Shown here: one piece after another, positions 25,516 through 34,841 of the stretch | Position numbering within the stretch: position 1 is the stretch's first letter | Layout: the number at the start of each line of letters is the position of its first letter | Source: Pelagimonas varians | Lineage (GTDB): Bacteria; Pseudomonadota; Alphaproteobacteria; Rhodobacterales; Rhodobacteraceae | Assembly (NCBI RefSeq): GCF_003208435.1 | Contig: NZ_QKMF01000026.1 | Span: forward strand, 1 to 46,584 | Reading direction: 5' to 3' | Length of the DNA: 46,584 bases | The notes under the pieces: generated by a model | The model's database searches: none | What the model saw: only the letters and a program-made list of their open reading frames with translations | Told to the model about the DNA's origin: nothing | Translations under genes and position numbers: made by a program

Positions 25516-25926
25516 ATGACCACGAGCCCAACAGCAAAGATGCTTTCCGAGGCGATTGATGCTTCTGACATGACCCAAAGGGAGATCGCTGACCGGATCG
25601 GGATGAATAACGCCAATGTCATCAGCATGATGAAACAAGGCATTACAAGGGTTCCATTGAACAGGATTCCGGCCTTTTCCAAAACCTTGGACATGGACGC
25701 ACAAGCCTTCCTTATGACCGCCATTGAAGAATATCACCCGGGAACACGCGAAGTGTTGGTGGACGTTCTTGGGCTGCCATTTAGCGAGACGGAGATGAAA
25801 GTGCTGGGTTTAATGAGATCGGCCGAAGCCAGCGGGATTGTTGATGCTATCGAACCGTTATGGACGTATCTGAAACCGGTTCTGAAGTTGATTGAGGCAG
25901 AAGGCTCGAAAGGAAAGAGCAGCTAG
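25516..25926 (+). CDS. Small XRE-type helix-turn-helix regulator
   Basis: A 136-residue protein from ATG 25516, chosen because GAGGTGATAG precedes it; GTG 25507 is less likely. Residues about 5-60 form a Cro/C1-type helix-turn-helix (MLSEAIDASDMTQREIADRI, then GMNNANVISMMKQGITRVPL). The C-terminal half is helical, without a known domain. XRE regulators of this size often control element replication or toxin-antitoxin genes. The next gene on the other strand encodes a Rep-like protein 670 bases away, so control of that gene is possible. Confidence 0.8.
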   Translation: MTTSPTAKMLSEAIDASDMTQREIADRIGMNNANVISMMKQGITRVPLNRIPAFSKTLDMDAQAFLMTAIEEYHPGTREVLVDVLGLPFSETEMKVLGLMRSAEASGIVDAIEPLWTYLKPVLKLIEAEGSKGKSS

Positions 25927-26594
25927 AGAGGTTGGCTAGCGGGCAGATTGCATATGTTGGATTTGGCGATGGATTTCCGCGTAGCAAATGAATGTGTGAT
26001 CTGCCCAATACGCAAACTTCCGCCCTTCTTGTCTATCGCCCTGCCTGTATTTGTTTTGCTGATTAGTGTTTAGATAGATAGATAAGTAAGTTATTAGGGA
26101 TCGGCTTGAAGGGATTGTCCGTCCTAAGGGTTCAACTTTGGGATCAGTTAAGCCTGTATGGCTGAACGCTCTCAGGTAGGCGGAAATGGGACGTTCCCTC
26201 TATAAGGGGATTCCGTCAACAAAAGTTTCGCAAATCCGTGCCCTAGAGGCCGCGGTTGGCTACACCTGAGCGGAGCTTCAGGCGTCCCCGTTTTGAGCTT
26301 TTAAAATGTCTCAAGCGAGCTGTGAGAGTCATGTCTACCTTCCTGTTTAGACCAGGTTCGGACACAGGCTTTAGTGCCTTTCTCATCGTGCACCGTAGGG
26401 GTTGTGACATGAGTTGCCCGGTCGTTTGGGGGCAGCGCTGAATTAGATCAATGCAGCCAGTGAAGCTTCGTTTCGGCGCAGCTCCTTCTAATGTGTTTGG
26501 TCAGGCTTGGCTATAGCTGCTTGGAACATTCCCAGAGAATCGCGGTAAGTCCAGCGGACTGCAACAAAAGCATCAGTTTTCTAGAAAGTGATGT
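25927..26594. other. Intergenic between the XRE regulator and the rep-like gene
   Basis: About 670 bases. A short GATA run (TTTAGATAGATAGATAAGTAAG, 26069-26091) is AT-rich. A partial, decayed copy of the 3' end of the rep-like gene lies at 26243-26386. If this element once replicated, its origin could lie here, but I see no clear iterons or nick site. Confidence 0.4.
26243..26386 (-). pseudogene. Partial duplicate of the 3' end of the rep-like gene
   Basis: The minus frame MRKALKPVSEPGLNRKVDMT, ending at TAG 26243, resembles the end of the neighbouring protein (KKGRLVSYPNLNRKVDRALK). At base level TGTCTACCTTCCTGTTTAGA is shared exactly at 26332-26351 and 26633-26652, 301 bases apart. It seems to be what remains of a second copy in the same orientation. 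Confidence 0.55.
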
Positions 26595-27872
26595 TTAGGT
26601 TGTCCACTGCGTTTCAAGAGCCTTGAGAGCTCTGTCTACCTTCCTGTTTAGATTAGGGTAGGAGACAAGCCGCCCTTTCTTCCCAAGTTTTTGAGTATGA
26701 TATGAATTTTCATCGAATAGTTCGGTTTGTGTTGCCGCTAATGTGAGTGATCTATGCAACCTATCCAGTCCGTAGACACCTCCGCGTCGAAATGTTTCCA
26801 GCTCGAAAACGCCGGTTCCTATTTCATGGAACTTTGCCGTTCCATCCCCTTCAAAGGTTGGAAGGTAGAACTCGAATATTAGTTTTCTGATCTCTCGGAA
26901 CTTGTAGCGAAATAAATCCTGGAGCGAATGGATGCCAAGCGCTCTCGGAATACCGAACAAACCGTTCTCTTCAAGCAGACTAACCTCTATTCTCGCCCGC
27001 CAGTGATTTTCGGGCAATTTGCCAGCGACGGATTTGCCCGGATCTCTCCGGTCCGAGGTTTTGTCCATTATCCTCAACAATACGCTTTGCTGGTTGGACC
27101 CCACATAGTAGGTCATGTCTAATTGTGGAGGATGGTAGGCCGATAGTATCAAGGCCGAAGCGCTTTTGTCCCTAATTCCAGCAGAAGCAAGTTTCGAACC
27201 CAGCTTGGGTATTGTCTGACGTACAACAAACTCAACCTGTTTGTGTTTTGAGCCGAAAAACCTCGGGGAACATTTCTGCAGTTCTGTCAAATTTGGGGCC
27301 ACGCGTAGATGTCTCAAGAGCAGGTCTTGTATTTGCCATCTCTTGAGGTCGCGTTCGCTCCGCGACCAGTTTCCGTTTGCTCTGGCTTTGAAGTCGACGG
27401 ATATCTCAATCCCCGAGACAGGTAGGCATCGGACGCATGTATCTTCTATTTTGTAATATAAGATAGCACTTTGAAACAAAGGGACCACGTCCCGCGGGTT
27501 GGGTTGTTGAATCCGTACAATGAAATAGCTCCCACGGTAACCAGATTTTCGCTCAGGACCGGATACGTGCAAGGTGCAGTTTGACCCGAGATCCTTCAGC
27601 TTACTGTTTAAGAAACGGTGAACATTTACCGCTTGGTGGACACCGGGTGTTTCCAGAGAAACTTCAAGCCAATCGACAACAGCGGTGCAATTGTAATCGT
27701 TCAGCTCAATTTTCGGTGACAGGACGCTTCTTCCAGCAAGCACTGGCTGTGGCTTGCGACCACCCGTAGGACAGTAGCGCTCCAAAAAGTAGGGAACACT
27801 CGTCAGCGCTTTTGACGGTATGTCGGTCGGAGGTTTCGTGAATTTAAGCGGGAAAGTCATTGGCGTGGACAC
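26595..27872 (-). CDS. Putative replication initiator (Rep_trans / phage-plasmid Rep-like)
   Basis: A 425-residue protein from GTG 27872, or 421 from ATG 27860; no good ribosome site decides between them. Two features suggest a rolling-circle-type initiator of the Rep_trans/filamentous-phage group: the opening VVDWLEVSLETPG and the later DMTYYVGSNQQSVLLRIMDK, followed by NHWRARIEVSLLEENGL. These resemble the (V/I)DWL..., Y.GS....(I/L)R.Y.K and W.R.E..L stretches of that family. I do not see a certain catalytic Tyr motif. It is the only long gene in 25.9-28.4 kb. If correct, it marks an integrated plasmid or phage with the nearby integrase and XRE gene. Unrelated alternatives remain open. Confidence 0.5.
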   Translation of the reverse strand: MSTPMTFPLKFTKPPTDIPSKALTSVPYFLERYCPTGGRKPQPVLAGRSVLSPKIELNDYNCTAVVDWLEVSLETPGVHQAVNVHRFLNSKLKDLGSNCTLHVSGPERKSGYRGSYFIVRIQQPNPRDVVPLFQSAILYYKIEDTCVRCLPVSGIEISVDFKARANGNWSRSERDLKRWQIQDLLLRHLRVAPNLTELQKCSPRFFGSKHKQVEFVVRQTIPKLGSKLASAGIRDKSASALILSAYHPPQLDMTYYVGSNQQSVLLRIMDKTSDRRDPGKSVAGKLPENHWRARIEVSLLEENGLFGIPRALGIHSLQDLFRYKFREIRKLIFEFYLPTFEGDGTAKFHEIGTGVFELETFRRGGVYGLDRLHRSLTLAATQTELFDENSYHTQKLGKKGRLVSYPNLNRKVDRALKALETQWTT

Positions 27873-28389
27873 GAGTTGGGCAGTTTCCTATTTGACGTTT
27901 GTAGGTCGTCAAAAACTGGCCGGTTTAGGTAATGAATTCAATACCCAAAGCGTTAGTCGTTCGTCTCTTTTTATAAGCGCGAAACAGCTCAATCATTTGA
28001 AATTTCTTTGTTGCACAAATCGGGTGATGGGCTTCCTGCTGCGACCCAAGCGTGGCGGATGACATCCACGAAGTGCAGGACACGGACGACGTACAAGACC
28101 CGGAACTGGGCGGAGTACAATATTTCTACTGGCCGTTCGTTGTGCCACGTCGCTAGCTCCGGCCCCCTAATAGGAATGCTTGGGAGTCGCGAGCGGCCCA
28201 AACCGGCCTTTGGCTGGGAGGCCTAACGCCGCAATGCAGCTTCATCAGGCCAGCCGTTCGACGCACTGCGCAGCATTATTGACGGCCAGAAGGAAGGACT
28301 GCGGACAAAACGGGCTTTCGCTGCGGCTGCGCCAATGACCGCTTTCCAACCAAACAGACTTGAATTGAGATTCGGGGTCGTTTGTCACG
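27873..28389. other. Intergenic, possible insertion-sequence debris
   Basis: Sequence around 28010-28050 (TTGTTGCACAAATCGGGTGA) resembles the ends of IS5-group elements as I recall them, but no transposase reading frame survives. Nothing else supported. Confidence 0.35.
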
Positions 28390-29025
28390 CTAAGACGGTT
28401 CACCACCCAAAACTTCCCAAAAGTCTGCCCTCAGATTGTGGTGGGGAAACGGAGTATTGGGTACAGGAACGTCAAGAAAGGCGCATAGTGGCTCCCACCC
28501 TTGTGCGACATCAAAGACTAACAGCTTTTCAGCGGGCACAGTCGCGCGGACATCCTGTGTTCTTTGCTCAAAAGCGGCGATTGCGGCTTCGCGATCTCGG
28601 AACTTCCCGCCGAACGTTTGCTCGCCAATAAAATCGCGATTCATATCGAGCAATTCGCGAATAGGCGGAGGGACGTCCATGGAGGGATACGCGTCCAACA
28701 GTTTGCCAATAGTCTTATCAAAGCTGGCCCACCATTTTCCGGGTGGACGGACAGAATGTAGAACCTTTGCATCTGGAAACGCGGTCATTGATTGCCGCCA
28801 GAAATGCGCGCCGGGCCAATCAACCTGACTGGAATATCCCTCATATACGCCGTTCCAATCGCGATCCTGCCCACCGACCAACGCCTGCCAGTTTGGTAGC
28901 TGGTCAAGATTCTCAACAATTTCGTACATGTGGTGACAGGGACCAAAGCCCAAAACTTCGAGCGCTTCCTTGATTGACTTCGTACCTGTCCGGCCAAAGC
29001 CAGACCCAATTACTTTCAATGCCAT
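28390..29025 (-). CDS. Sulfotransferase-family protein
   Basis: A 211-residue protein with a strong GGGGAGGAAA ribosome site before ATG 29025. The N-terminal loop GSGFGRTGTKSIKEALEVLG, then FGPCHHMYEI, is the 5'-phosphosulfate-binding signature of the sulfotransferase_4 family, and AFPDAKVLHSVRPPGKWWAS is the 3'-phosphate-binding stretch. Ends with ADFWEVLGG. Members transfer sulfate from PAPS to a hydroxyl or amine of a small molecule, glycan or lipid; the acceptor is unknown. It is monocistronic, between the rep-like gene and an IS91 element. Confidence 0.9.
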   Translation of the reverse strand: MALKVIGSGFGRTGTKSIKEALEVLGFGPCHHMYEIVENLDQLPNWQALVGGQDRDWNGVYEGYSSQVDWPGAHFWRQSMTAFPDAKVLHSVRPPGKWWASFDKTIGKLLDAYPSMDVPPPIRELLDMNRDFIGEQTFGGKFRDREAAIAAFEQRTQDVRATVPAEKLLVFDVAQGWEPLCAFLDVPVPNTPFPHHNLRADFWEVLGGEPS

Positions 29026-29433
29026 GCCTATTTTCCTCCCCTTTAAATGTCATTTGACCTTAAACGCACCGCGCATCATATCCATGCAAAAAAGCTTATT
29101 TTCTTTGCAGACGTTCATGCATCGTGCAGCATCGGTCAAAATGGGCTCCGACTTGCCACTCGCTGCACTCGGCTCGAAGGACCGCTGTCGGGAAATCGCC
29201 CAGACTTTGCAAACTCCGCTCCCTGCGCAGAGCCGCCGTTGCAGTGCCCCATGGGTGGCCGGGTGCCACACGCAAGCACTTGAAGTTCCGCTGTCAGCCC
29301 AAGGACTAAGCCGCTCTCGCGGCAATGGCGCTTGTGGTTGGCGTTTCGAGCGATACCAGATCTGGCCGCATTTTGCGATCTGGCTGACCTGTCTGACGAT
29401 TGAGGTTTCTCATTCTGATGACAGGAGGATTTT
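29026..29433. other. Intergenic upstream of the IS91-type element
   Basis: About 400 bases with no credible gene. The left terminus of the IS91-like element should lie here, but IS91 ends have no inverted repeats and I cannot place it. An ACAGGAGGA ribosome site (29421-29429) serves the recombinase start at 29434. Confidence 0.4.
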
Positions 29434-30321
29434 ATGACAGAGGAAAAGATGAGCCCGCTGCGTGCGCGGATGATGGAGGATATGCGCATTCGCGGGATGG
29501 GTGATAAAGCCCAGAAGTCGCATATCCGAGCGATTAAGGATTTCGCTGCGTTCCTTGGTCATTCACCGGATACTGCCACGCCCGAGGAACTGCGCGCGTA
29601 TCAGTTGCATTTGACTGATACCGGGGTGACGCCTTCGACCTTTAACACCCGCATTGTGGCACTGCGGTTCTTTTTCGGCATCACCTGTGGGCGCGAGGAC
29701 ATGAAGTGCTTCATGCAGTTCAAGACCAAGCCGAAGAAGCTGCCGGTGGTGTTCAGCGTGCAAGAGGTGTCTGATCTGTTGATGGCGACGCCGGGACCGG
29801 GGCTGAAGTACCGGGCTGCACTCAGCATCTCCTATGGTGCTGGCCTGCGCGCATCCGAGGTTTGCAGCCTCAAGATCAGTGACATTGATAGTAACCGGAT
29901 GCTGATCCACGTTGATCAGGGCAAAGGCGGCAAGGATCGCAAGGTGATGTTGTCACCGGGTCTGCTCGACCTGTTGCGGGAGTATTGGAAGGAAGCGCAT
30001 CCGGAGGGCTGGCTGTTCCCTGGAAAGCCCAAGATTAACCCGATCTCGTCGCGCCAATTGAACCGTGCATTTACCTCGGCCAAGCACATGGCGGGCATTT
30101 CCAAACCTGCAACACTGCACACGTTGAGGCACAGCTTTGCCACGCATCTGTTGGAGGCCAATACGGATGTCCGCGTCATTCAGGTGCTACTGGGCCATGC
30201 CAAGCTGACGACAACGGCGCAGTACACCCATGTGGCCACCAAGACGATCAAAGACACCGTCAGCCCTTACGAGATGCTGGCTGGCCTGCAAGACCAGACC
30301 CTCAAACGAAGCCTGGAGTAA
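29434..30321 (+). CDS. Tyrosine recombinase of an IS91-type element
   Basis: A 295-residue XerC/D-like recombinase. Its N-terminal core-binding domain reads MEDMRIRGMGDKAQKSHIRA, and its catalytic domain has SYGAGLRASEVCSLKISDID (first Arg), GKGGKDRKV (Lys), LHTLRHSFATHLLEANTD (H-x-x-R) and QVLLGHAKLTTTAQYTHVAT (His and Tyr). All catalytic residues are present. This type of recombinase regularly precedes IS91-family transposase genes in proteobacteria, here with an 11-base gap, so it is part of that element and not a chromosome-dimer recombinase. Confidence 0.92.
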   Translation: MTEEKMSPLRARMMEDMRIRGMGDKAQKSHIRAIKDFAAFLGHSPDTATPEELRAYQLHLTDTGVTPSTFNTRIVALRFFFGITCGREDMKCFMQFKTKPKKLPVVFSVQEVSDLLMATPGPGLKYRAALSISYGAGLRASEVCSLKISDIDSNRMLIHVDQGKGGKDRKVMLSPGLLDLLREYWKEAHPEGWLFPGKPKINPISSRQLNRAFTSAKHMAGISKPATLHTLRHSFATHLLEANTDVRVIQVLLGHAKLTTTAQYTHVATKTIKDTVSPYEMLAGLQDQTLKRSLE

Positions 30322-30332
30322 TCGGCGCGGCA

Positions 30333-31528
30333 TTGTCCCGCCCGACGCTGGAGATCGCTGACATTTTCCGCAGTTATGGCCCCGCGTACCGGCAGGCCAA
30401 TGCCGGGCATATCAACCTGAGCCAGCTCAAAGTGATGTCGTCAATTGAAGCCTGCCGGACCGAGGCGCTCGGCGGGCATGTGGCGGCGTGCACTAAGTGC
30501 AATCATCAGCATATCGCCTATAACTCCTGCAAGAACCGGCATTGTCCCAAATGCCAAGGACCGGCGGCGCGCGACTGGATGGCGGCGCGTGCTGAAGACC
30601 TGCTGCCGATCGAGTATTTCCATGTGGTCTTCACACTGCCAGCAGAGATTGCCCGGATCGCGTATTGGAACAAGAAGGCAATCTACGGACTGCTGTTCCG
30701 CGCATCGGCCCAGGCGGTGACCACCATTGCCGCTGATCCCAAACGGCTTGGTGCGCGGGTAGGTATGACCAGCGTGCTGCATACTTGGGGATCGGCTCTC
30801 ACCCATCACCCTCACGTCCACATGATCGTTCCCGGCGGGGGCCTGTCGAAAGACGGCAACCGTTGGGTCGCATGCAAGCCGGGGTTCTTTCTGCACGTGC
30901 GGGTTTTATCCCGACTGTTTCGACGCTTGGGCACCTCGAAAGGCTGCTGGCTCTGCATCGTGCAGGCGAACTTAACTTCTTTGGTGATCTAGCTGCATTA
31001 TCAGAACCGCAGGCCTTTGCGGCATATCTCGCCCCGTTGCGCAAAAAGGAATGGGTCGTTTATGCCAAACCACCCTTCGGTGGCCCCGAGGCTGGGCTAG
31101 CTTATCTCAGCCGTTACACGCACCGCGTCGCCATCTCCAACAGCCGCATCGTCAGCGCCGATGCCAACACGGTTGCGTTCCGATGGAAAGACTATCGTAT
31201 CAAGAATGGAGAACGCCTAAAGGTGATACGGCTGGCTACACCCGAGTTCATCCGCCGCTTCCTGATCCATGTCCTGCCGGACGGGTTCCACCGCATCCGC
31301 CATTACGGATTGCTGGCGAGTGGAAACCGTAAGGCCAACATCGCAAAAGCCCGCGCGTTACTTGGGGCAGAACCGGTCAAAAACGAAGATCCGCCAACCG
31401 CAGAGATCATCCCACTTACGCTCCGCGAACCATGCCCCGATTGCGGCGGACAAATGCGCATCATCGAGACCTTCAGGCGGGGGCAAAAGCCACAGACCCG
31501 AGCGCCACCACGAAAGGTCGCCGCATGA
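30333..31528 (+). pseudogene. IS91-family HUH transposase, frameshifted
   Basis: The first frame (from TTG 30333 to 30992) holds the zinc-finger-like CTKCNHQHIAYNSCKNRHCP and KCQG, then the HUH motif HPHVHMIVPGGG. It runs well to RVLSRLFRRL, then into unrelated sequence and a stop. The second frame resumes at about 30930 with LERLLALHRAGELNFFGDLA and carries the catalytic YLSRYTHRVAISNSRI and the C-terminal CPDCGGQM. A net shift near 30920-30935 (about GGGCA in place of TTC) separates the halves. Both catalytic centres survive, so the damage may be recent. The element may be immobile unless the shift is bypassed. Confidence 0.88.
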
Positions 31529-32397
31529 CGAGATGTCCGTCAAAATGCAAAATACCTGCTCCCTCATGCACTTCTTCAGGGTGGAGTATTGTGCTGCCTC
31601 AAGCGATCCAATATGCTGAAAACGCGCCAATGTTCATCGTTATCAAAGCCAAGATCATGCCACCCAAGGCCTATGAAACGCTTCGAATGCCATCGATAAA
31701 TACGCCAAGGCTCAAAACAACCTACAGCAGCCTCGCACTTTCCCCATAGGTCACACTCAGCATCCCACGGCTTCCTCCTTGAGAGGTTTGTCAACGCGGG
31801 CCAAGGTCAGTCCCGCGCCGAAACCTCGCGCAGTGGCCCGCATCGAAAAACCTTCATCAAAGCCGCCTTGCGGCAGCGCGGCAGCCCGTCTGCATCGAAA
31901 TCACGCGTGATCGCCGCTGCCCAGTGACCGGTGTCAGCCCATTCTGTTGAAAAACTCACCGCTTCGCCTGAAGGAACTGGATTGCCGGAAAATAGTCCCG
32001 CTAACATACATATTTTCAAACAACGTTTGCCAAGGGGGCTATCGCGAGAACAGCGTTCCAAATTTTGGAGGCGATTTTACTGTGGCAGAGTTTTTCAACA
32101 GAATAAGCCCAAAGCGGTTGTTGCTAACGGGGCATCTCGCCGCCTCATCTTATGTCGATCTGAAGAGACGTGGGCAATCGTAGTAGGCCGCACAGAAGTG
32201 GGACTTTTCAGACATTGATTTGGCCTAAAGATTCCTAACCACCCCATGCATGATGCGCTCAATGTAATCCACAGTACTGATTACGCTGGCTTCGCGATCA
32301 GCCCGTCGCCACCCTGCGACACCACGTTTGCATTCGACCGCCAAAGACCCGCACCATCCTCGCAAGCACAAGCTATGGTGGCTGCCATACTAAAAGG
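31529..32397. other. Intergenic with a MITE-like insertion
   Basis: About 870 bases between the IS91 transposase and the DeoR gene. Apart from the small inverted-repeat element at 31941-32104 I see no gene. Minus-strand frames at 31576-31794 and 31807-32061 are open but match no family known to me. Confidence 0.45.
31941..32104. mobile_element. 164-bp MITE-like element with 17-bp terminal inverted repeats
   Basis: ATTCTGTTGAAAAACTC (31941-31957) and GAGTTTTTCAACAGAAT (32088-32104) are perfect inverted repeats. TGTTGAAAAACTC-type ends are common on IS5/IS1182-like elements. The interior of 130 bases has no long frame. AGCCC lies directly left of the element and again at 32106-32110, one base beyond its right end, so it may be the target duplication. 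Confidence 0.7.
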
Positions 32398-33147
32398 TTA
32401 GATGACTTCGATGTTGGCCATTTGAAACTGGTCGAGTAGGGCTCTGGGGGCAGCACGATTGGTGACCAGCGTTTTGATCTCTTCCAGGTCCCAGGCACGA
32501 ACTCGGTTGGTAGTGCCCAGTTTGGCGTGATCGGCCAGAACAACCGTTCGCACAGCCTGCGCGGCCATTGCGATCGAGACTTCGGCCTCTTGCAGGTCAT
32601 AAAAATATGACCCCTTTTCCGGATGCAATGCGACAGGCGCCGAAAAGCAGAGTTCGACCTCAAAGCGGCGGATCTCCGACAGGGTCAGTTCTCCCACTGT
32701 TGCTGGCACATCTGCTGCGATCCGCCCGCCCAGCAGGATGACTTCAATACCACCGGCTTGCAGCGTTGTGGCGATGTCCAGCGAATTGGTGATGACTGAA
32801 ACACCAGGGACCTTGACGAGCTCTCGGGCAAAGACCGCGGTGGTCGATCCGGCATCTACCATGATTGTCTGACCTGGCTGGATCAGGCCGACGGCTTTCT
32901 TTGCGATCTCGGTCTTTGCCCGGATCTGAGTTGTCATTCGCTGGCGAAAAGGGTCCTCTGTGCGGGTTTCAGGCAGGACGGCACCGCCGTGTACCCGCGC
33001 CACCTTGCCGATCTCTTCGAGGTCGAGCAAATCTCGGCGCACGGTTTCTCGCGAGACGCCAAGCATCTCAGCCAGATCATTGGCGCTGACCTGCTGATTG
33101 GCGGCGAGCATCGACAAGATACGCTGGTGACGCTCCTTTGCCCACAT
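32398..33147 (-). CDS. DeoR/GlpR-family transcriptional regulator
   Basis: A 249-residue regulator from ATG 33147, which overlaps the permease stop (TGATG) and begins with the standard MWAKERHQRILSML. N-terminal helix-turn-helix: VSANDLAEMLGVSRETVRRD, then LLDLEEIGKVARVHGGAVLP. The C-terminal sugar-phosphate sensor domain (DeoRC) has IMVDAGSTTAVFARELVKVP, LLGGRIAADVPATVGE and VLADHAKLGTTNRVRAW, with the family's D-(S/A)-(G/S)-(S/T)-T loop. The family usually senses a phosphorylated sugar or similar intermediate. It is the last gene of the transporter operon, so it probably regulates that operon and perhaps the divergent phosphatase. Confidence 0.92.
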   Translation of the reverse strand: MWAKERHQRILSMLAANQQVSANDLAEMLGVSRETVRRDLLDLEEIGKVARVHGGAVLPETRTEDPFRQRMTTQIRAKTEIAKKAVGLIQPGQTIMVDAGSTTAVFARELVKVPGVSVITNSLDIATTLQAGGIEVILLGGRIAADVPATVGELTLSEIRRFEVELCFSAPVALHPEKGSYFYDLQEAEVSIAMAAQAVRTVVLADHAKLGTTNRVRAWDLEEIKTLVTNRAAPRALLDQFQMANIEVI

Positions 33148-34841
33148 CAGACCGCCCCTTTGCTGCGACGCCCCATCAGCGCAATCGTTACCTTCATGGA
33201 CAGGACCGCTACACAGACCACTGCCATCACGCAAGTGGAGAAGGCCGCCGCCTGAGACGTTAGCCCGGCATCATCCAGCCGCATGATCGTCACGGCGGCG
33301 ACACTCAGTTTCGGTGTAGTCAGGAAGACCACGGCCGAGAGGGTCACCATGGAGCGCATGAAGAGGAAGAAAAAGACGGAAACGAGCATCGGTGCAATGA
33401 AAGGCGCAACGATGTCCCGCGCCGTGCGGCCAAGCCCGGCACCCAAGCTCCCGGCGGCTTCCTCAAGTGCTGGAGGCAGTTGGCGAAAGCCCGTCATCAC
33501 GGTCAGGAACCCCTGTGTGTGGTAGTGGTAGAAGTTGACAATGGCTATCAGCGCTGCGGTCCCATACAGTAGATAGAGCGGTGTCGCCGTGGAATTGAAG
33601 GTCAGGATATAGGCCAGTCCAAGCACCATGCCCGGCACGGCGGCAGGCATCGCCGCGAGAATCTGGATCGGCTGGGCGATGGCTTGCGGCAAACGGCGCA
33701 GCCCCAGACCCAGTAAGAACACCGCAACGGTCCCGCCGACCGCTGCCGCCAGGGACACAACGATTGTCATCCAAAGAGACGAGTACCCGCCTGCAAGAGT
33801 GATGTTGTAGTGTTTGAGCGAGAGCGACATGTTGTAGGGCCAAAGCGTCACAAAGCTGGCATAGACCACGATCCCGATCACAGCGACAATGCCAGCGCAG
33901 ATCACCAGCGAGACCGCCGCCATAGTAATATCGCGCAGCGGCGCAAAGCTGGGCTGGTAGGCAACCTGTCCCGTGGACTGTCCTGCCTGCTGTCGCTTCA
34001 TTGCCTGCCGTTCGATGCTGTAGGAAATCACCGTGGGTAGCAGCAGCATGATACCGACCACGGCTCCCATGTTGAAGTTTCTCTGGCCAACAACCTGACT
34101 GTAGATTTCCGTTGCCAGTACAGAATAGTCACCACCGATCACGGCTGCATTGCCAAAATCGGTGATGGTTATGGTGAAGCAGACGAAGGCGGCATTCAGG
34201 ATACCAAACCGCGCGGCAGGAAGGGTCAGATCGCGGAACTGCCGCCAGGGAGACGCACCCATGACCTCGGCGGCCTCATAGGTGCGCGCGTCCAGCAGAA
34301 CCAAAGCGGCGCCGATGATCATCACCGCCTGCGGTAGCGCATAGAGCGTGTTGGCGATCAGCAGCCCCCAGAAGCCATATATCTCAATCTCTACCCCAAG
34401 CGCCCGGCTGATGACGCCATTGCGCCCCAACAAAAAGATAAGTCCAAGCGCCTGCACCAGTGAGGGCGCCAGCAGCGGCAGTACGATGATACCGCGGACC
34501 AGCCATTTTCCCCTGAAGGCGCAACGATAGAGGCCCTGTGCTATGATGAAACCAAGGAAAACGCTGAGAACCGTGGTGGCGCCGCCCATCGTCAGCGAAT
34601 GCCGCGTCGCCCGCCAAAAGCCGGCAGAGCCGAGTACCTCGGTATAATTGCCGATTCCGTAGCTGTCTCCTACGGTGATAGAGCGCAGGAAGACAATCAC
34701 CATCGGGTAGGCAAAGAACAGGATCAGCCCGATCAGTGGCAAGCCAACACAGGCCAGCGTCAAGAGCCGGTCCGCGTCAAGGGAGCGGCGCAAGGGGGAG
34801 CGCTGCAATGGGGGGCGGGTAGTCTGGCCAATGCTGCTCAT
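33147..34841 (-). CDS. ABC importer permease, two fused domains (FbpB/AfuB/PhnV-like)
   Basis: A 564-residue inner-membrane protein with about 12 membrane segments in two homologous halves. Each half carries the EAA loop that contacts the ATPase: AAEVMGASPWRQFRDLTLPA in the first half and EEAAGSLGAGLGRTARDIVA in the second. This fused layout is typical of ferric-iron, 2-aminoethylphosphonate and hexose-phosphate importers of the FbpB class. The start codon overlaps the end of the ATPase gene as ATGA. With one ATPase and one binding protein it completes an importer. The DeoR regulator and the phosphatase next door favour an organic phosphorylated substrate over iron. Confidence 0.93.
   Translation of the reverse strand: MSSIGQTTRPPLQRSPLRRSLDADRLLTLACVGLPLIGLILFFAYPMVIVFLRSITVGDSYGIGNYTEVLGSAGFWRATRHSLTMGGATTVLSVFLGFIIAQGLYRCAFRGKWLVRGIIVLPLLAPSLVQALGLIFLLGRNGVISRALGVEIEIYGFWGLLIANTLYALPQAVMIIGAALVLLDARTYEAAEVMGASPWRQFRDLTLPAARFGILNAAFVCFTITITDFGNAAVIGGDYSVLATEIYSQVVGQRNFNMGAVVGIMLLLPTVISYSIERQAMKRQQAGQSTGQVAYQPSFAPLRDITMAAVSLVICAGIVAVIGIVVYASFVTLWPYNMSLSLKHYNITLAGGYSSLWMTIVVSLAAAVGGTVAVFLLGLGLRRLPQAIAQPIQILAAMPAAVPGMVLGLAYILTFNSTATPLYLLYGTAALIAIVNFYHYHTQGFLTVMTGFRQLPPALEEAAGSLGAGLGRTARDIVAPFIAPMLVSVFFFLFMRSMVTLSAVVFLTTPKLSVAAVTIMRLDDAGLTSQAAAFSTCVMAVVCVAVLSMKVTIALMGRRSKGAV

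Noticed and set aside
29050-29325. Minus-strand frame upstream of the IS91 recombinase
   Set aside because: Composition is Cys/Arg/Ser-rich, frames overlap on both strands, and no motif is present.
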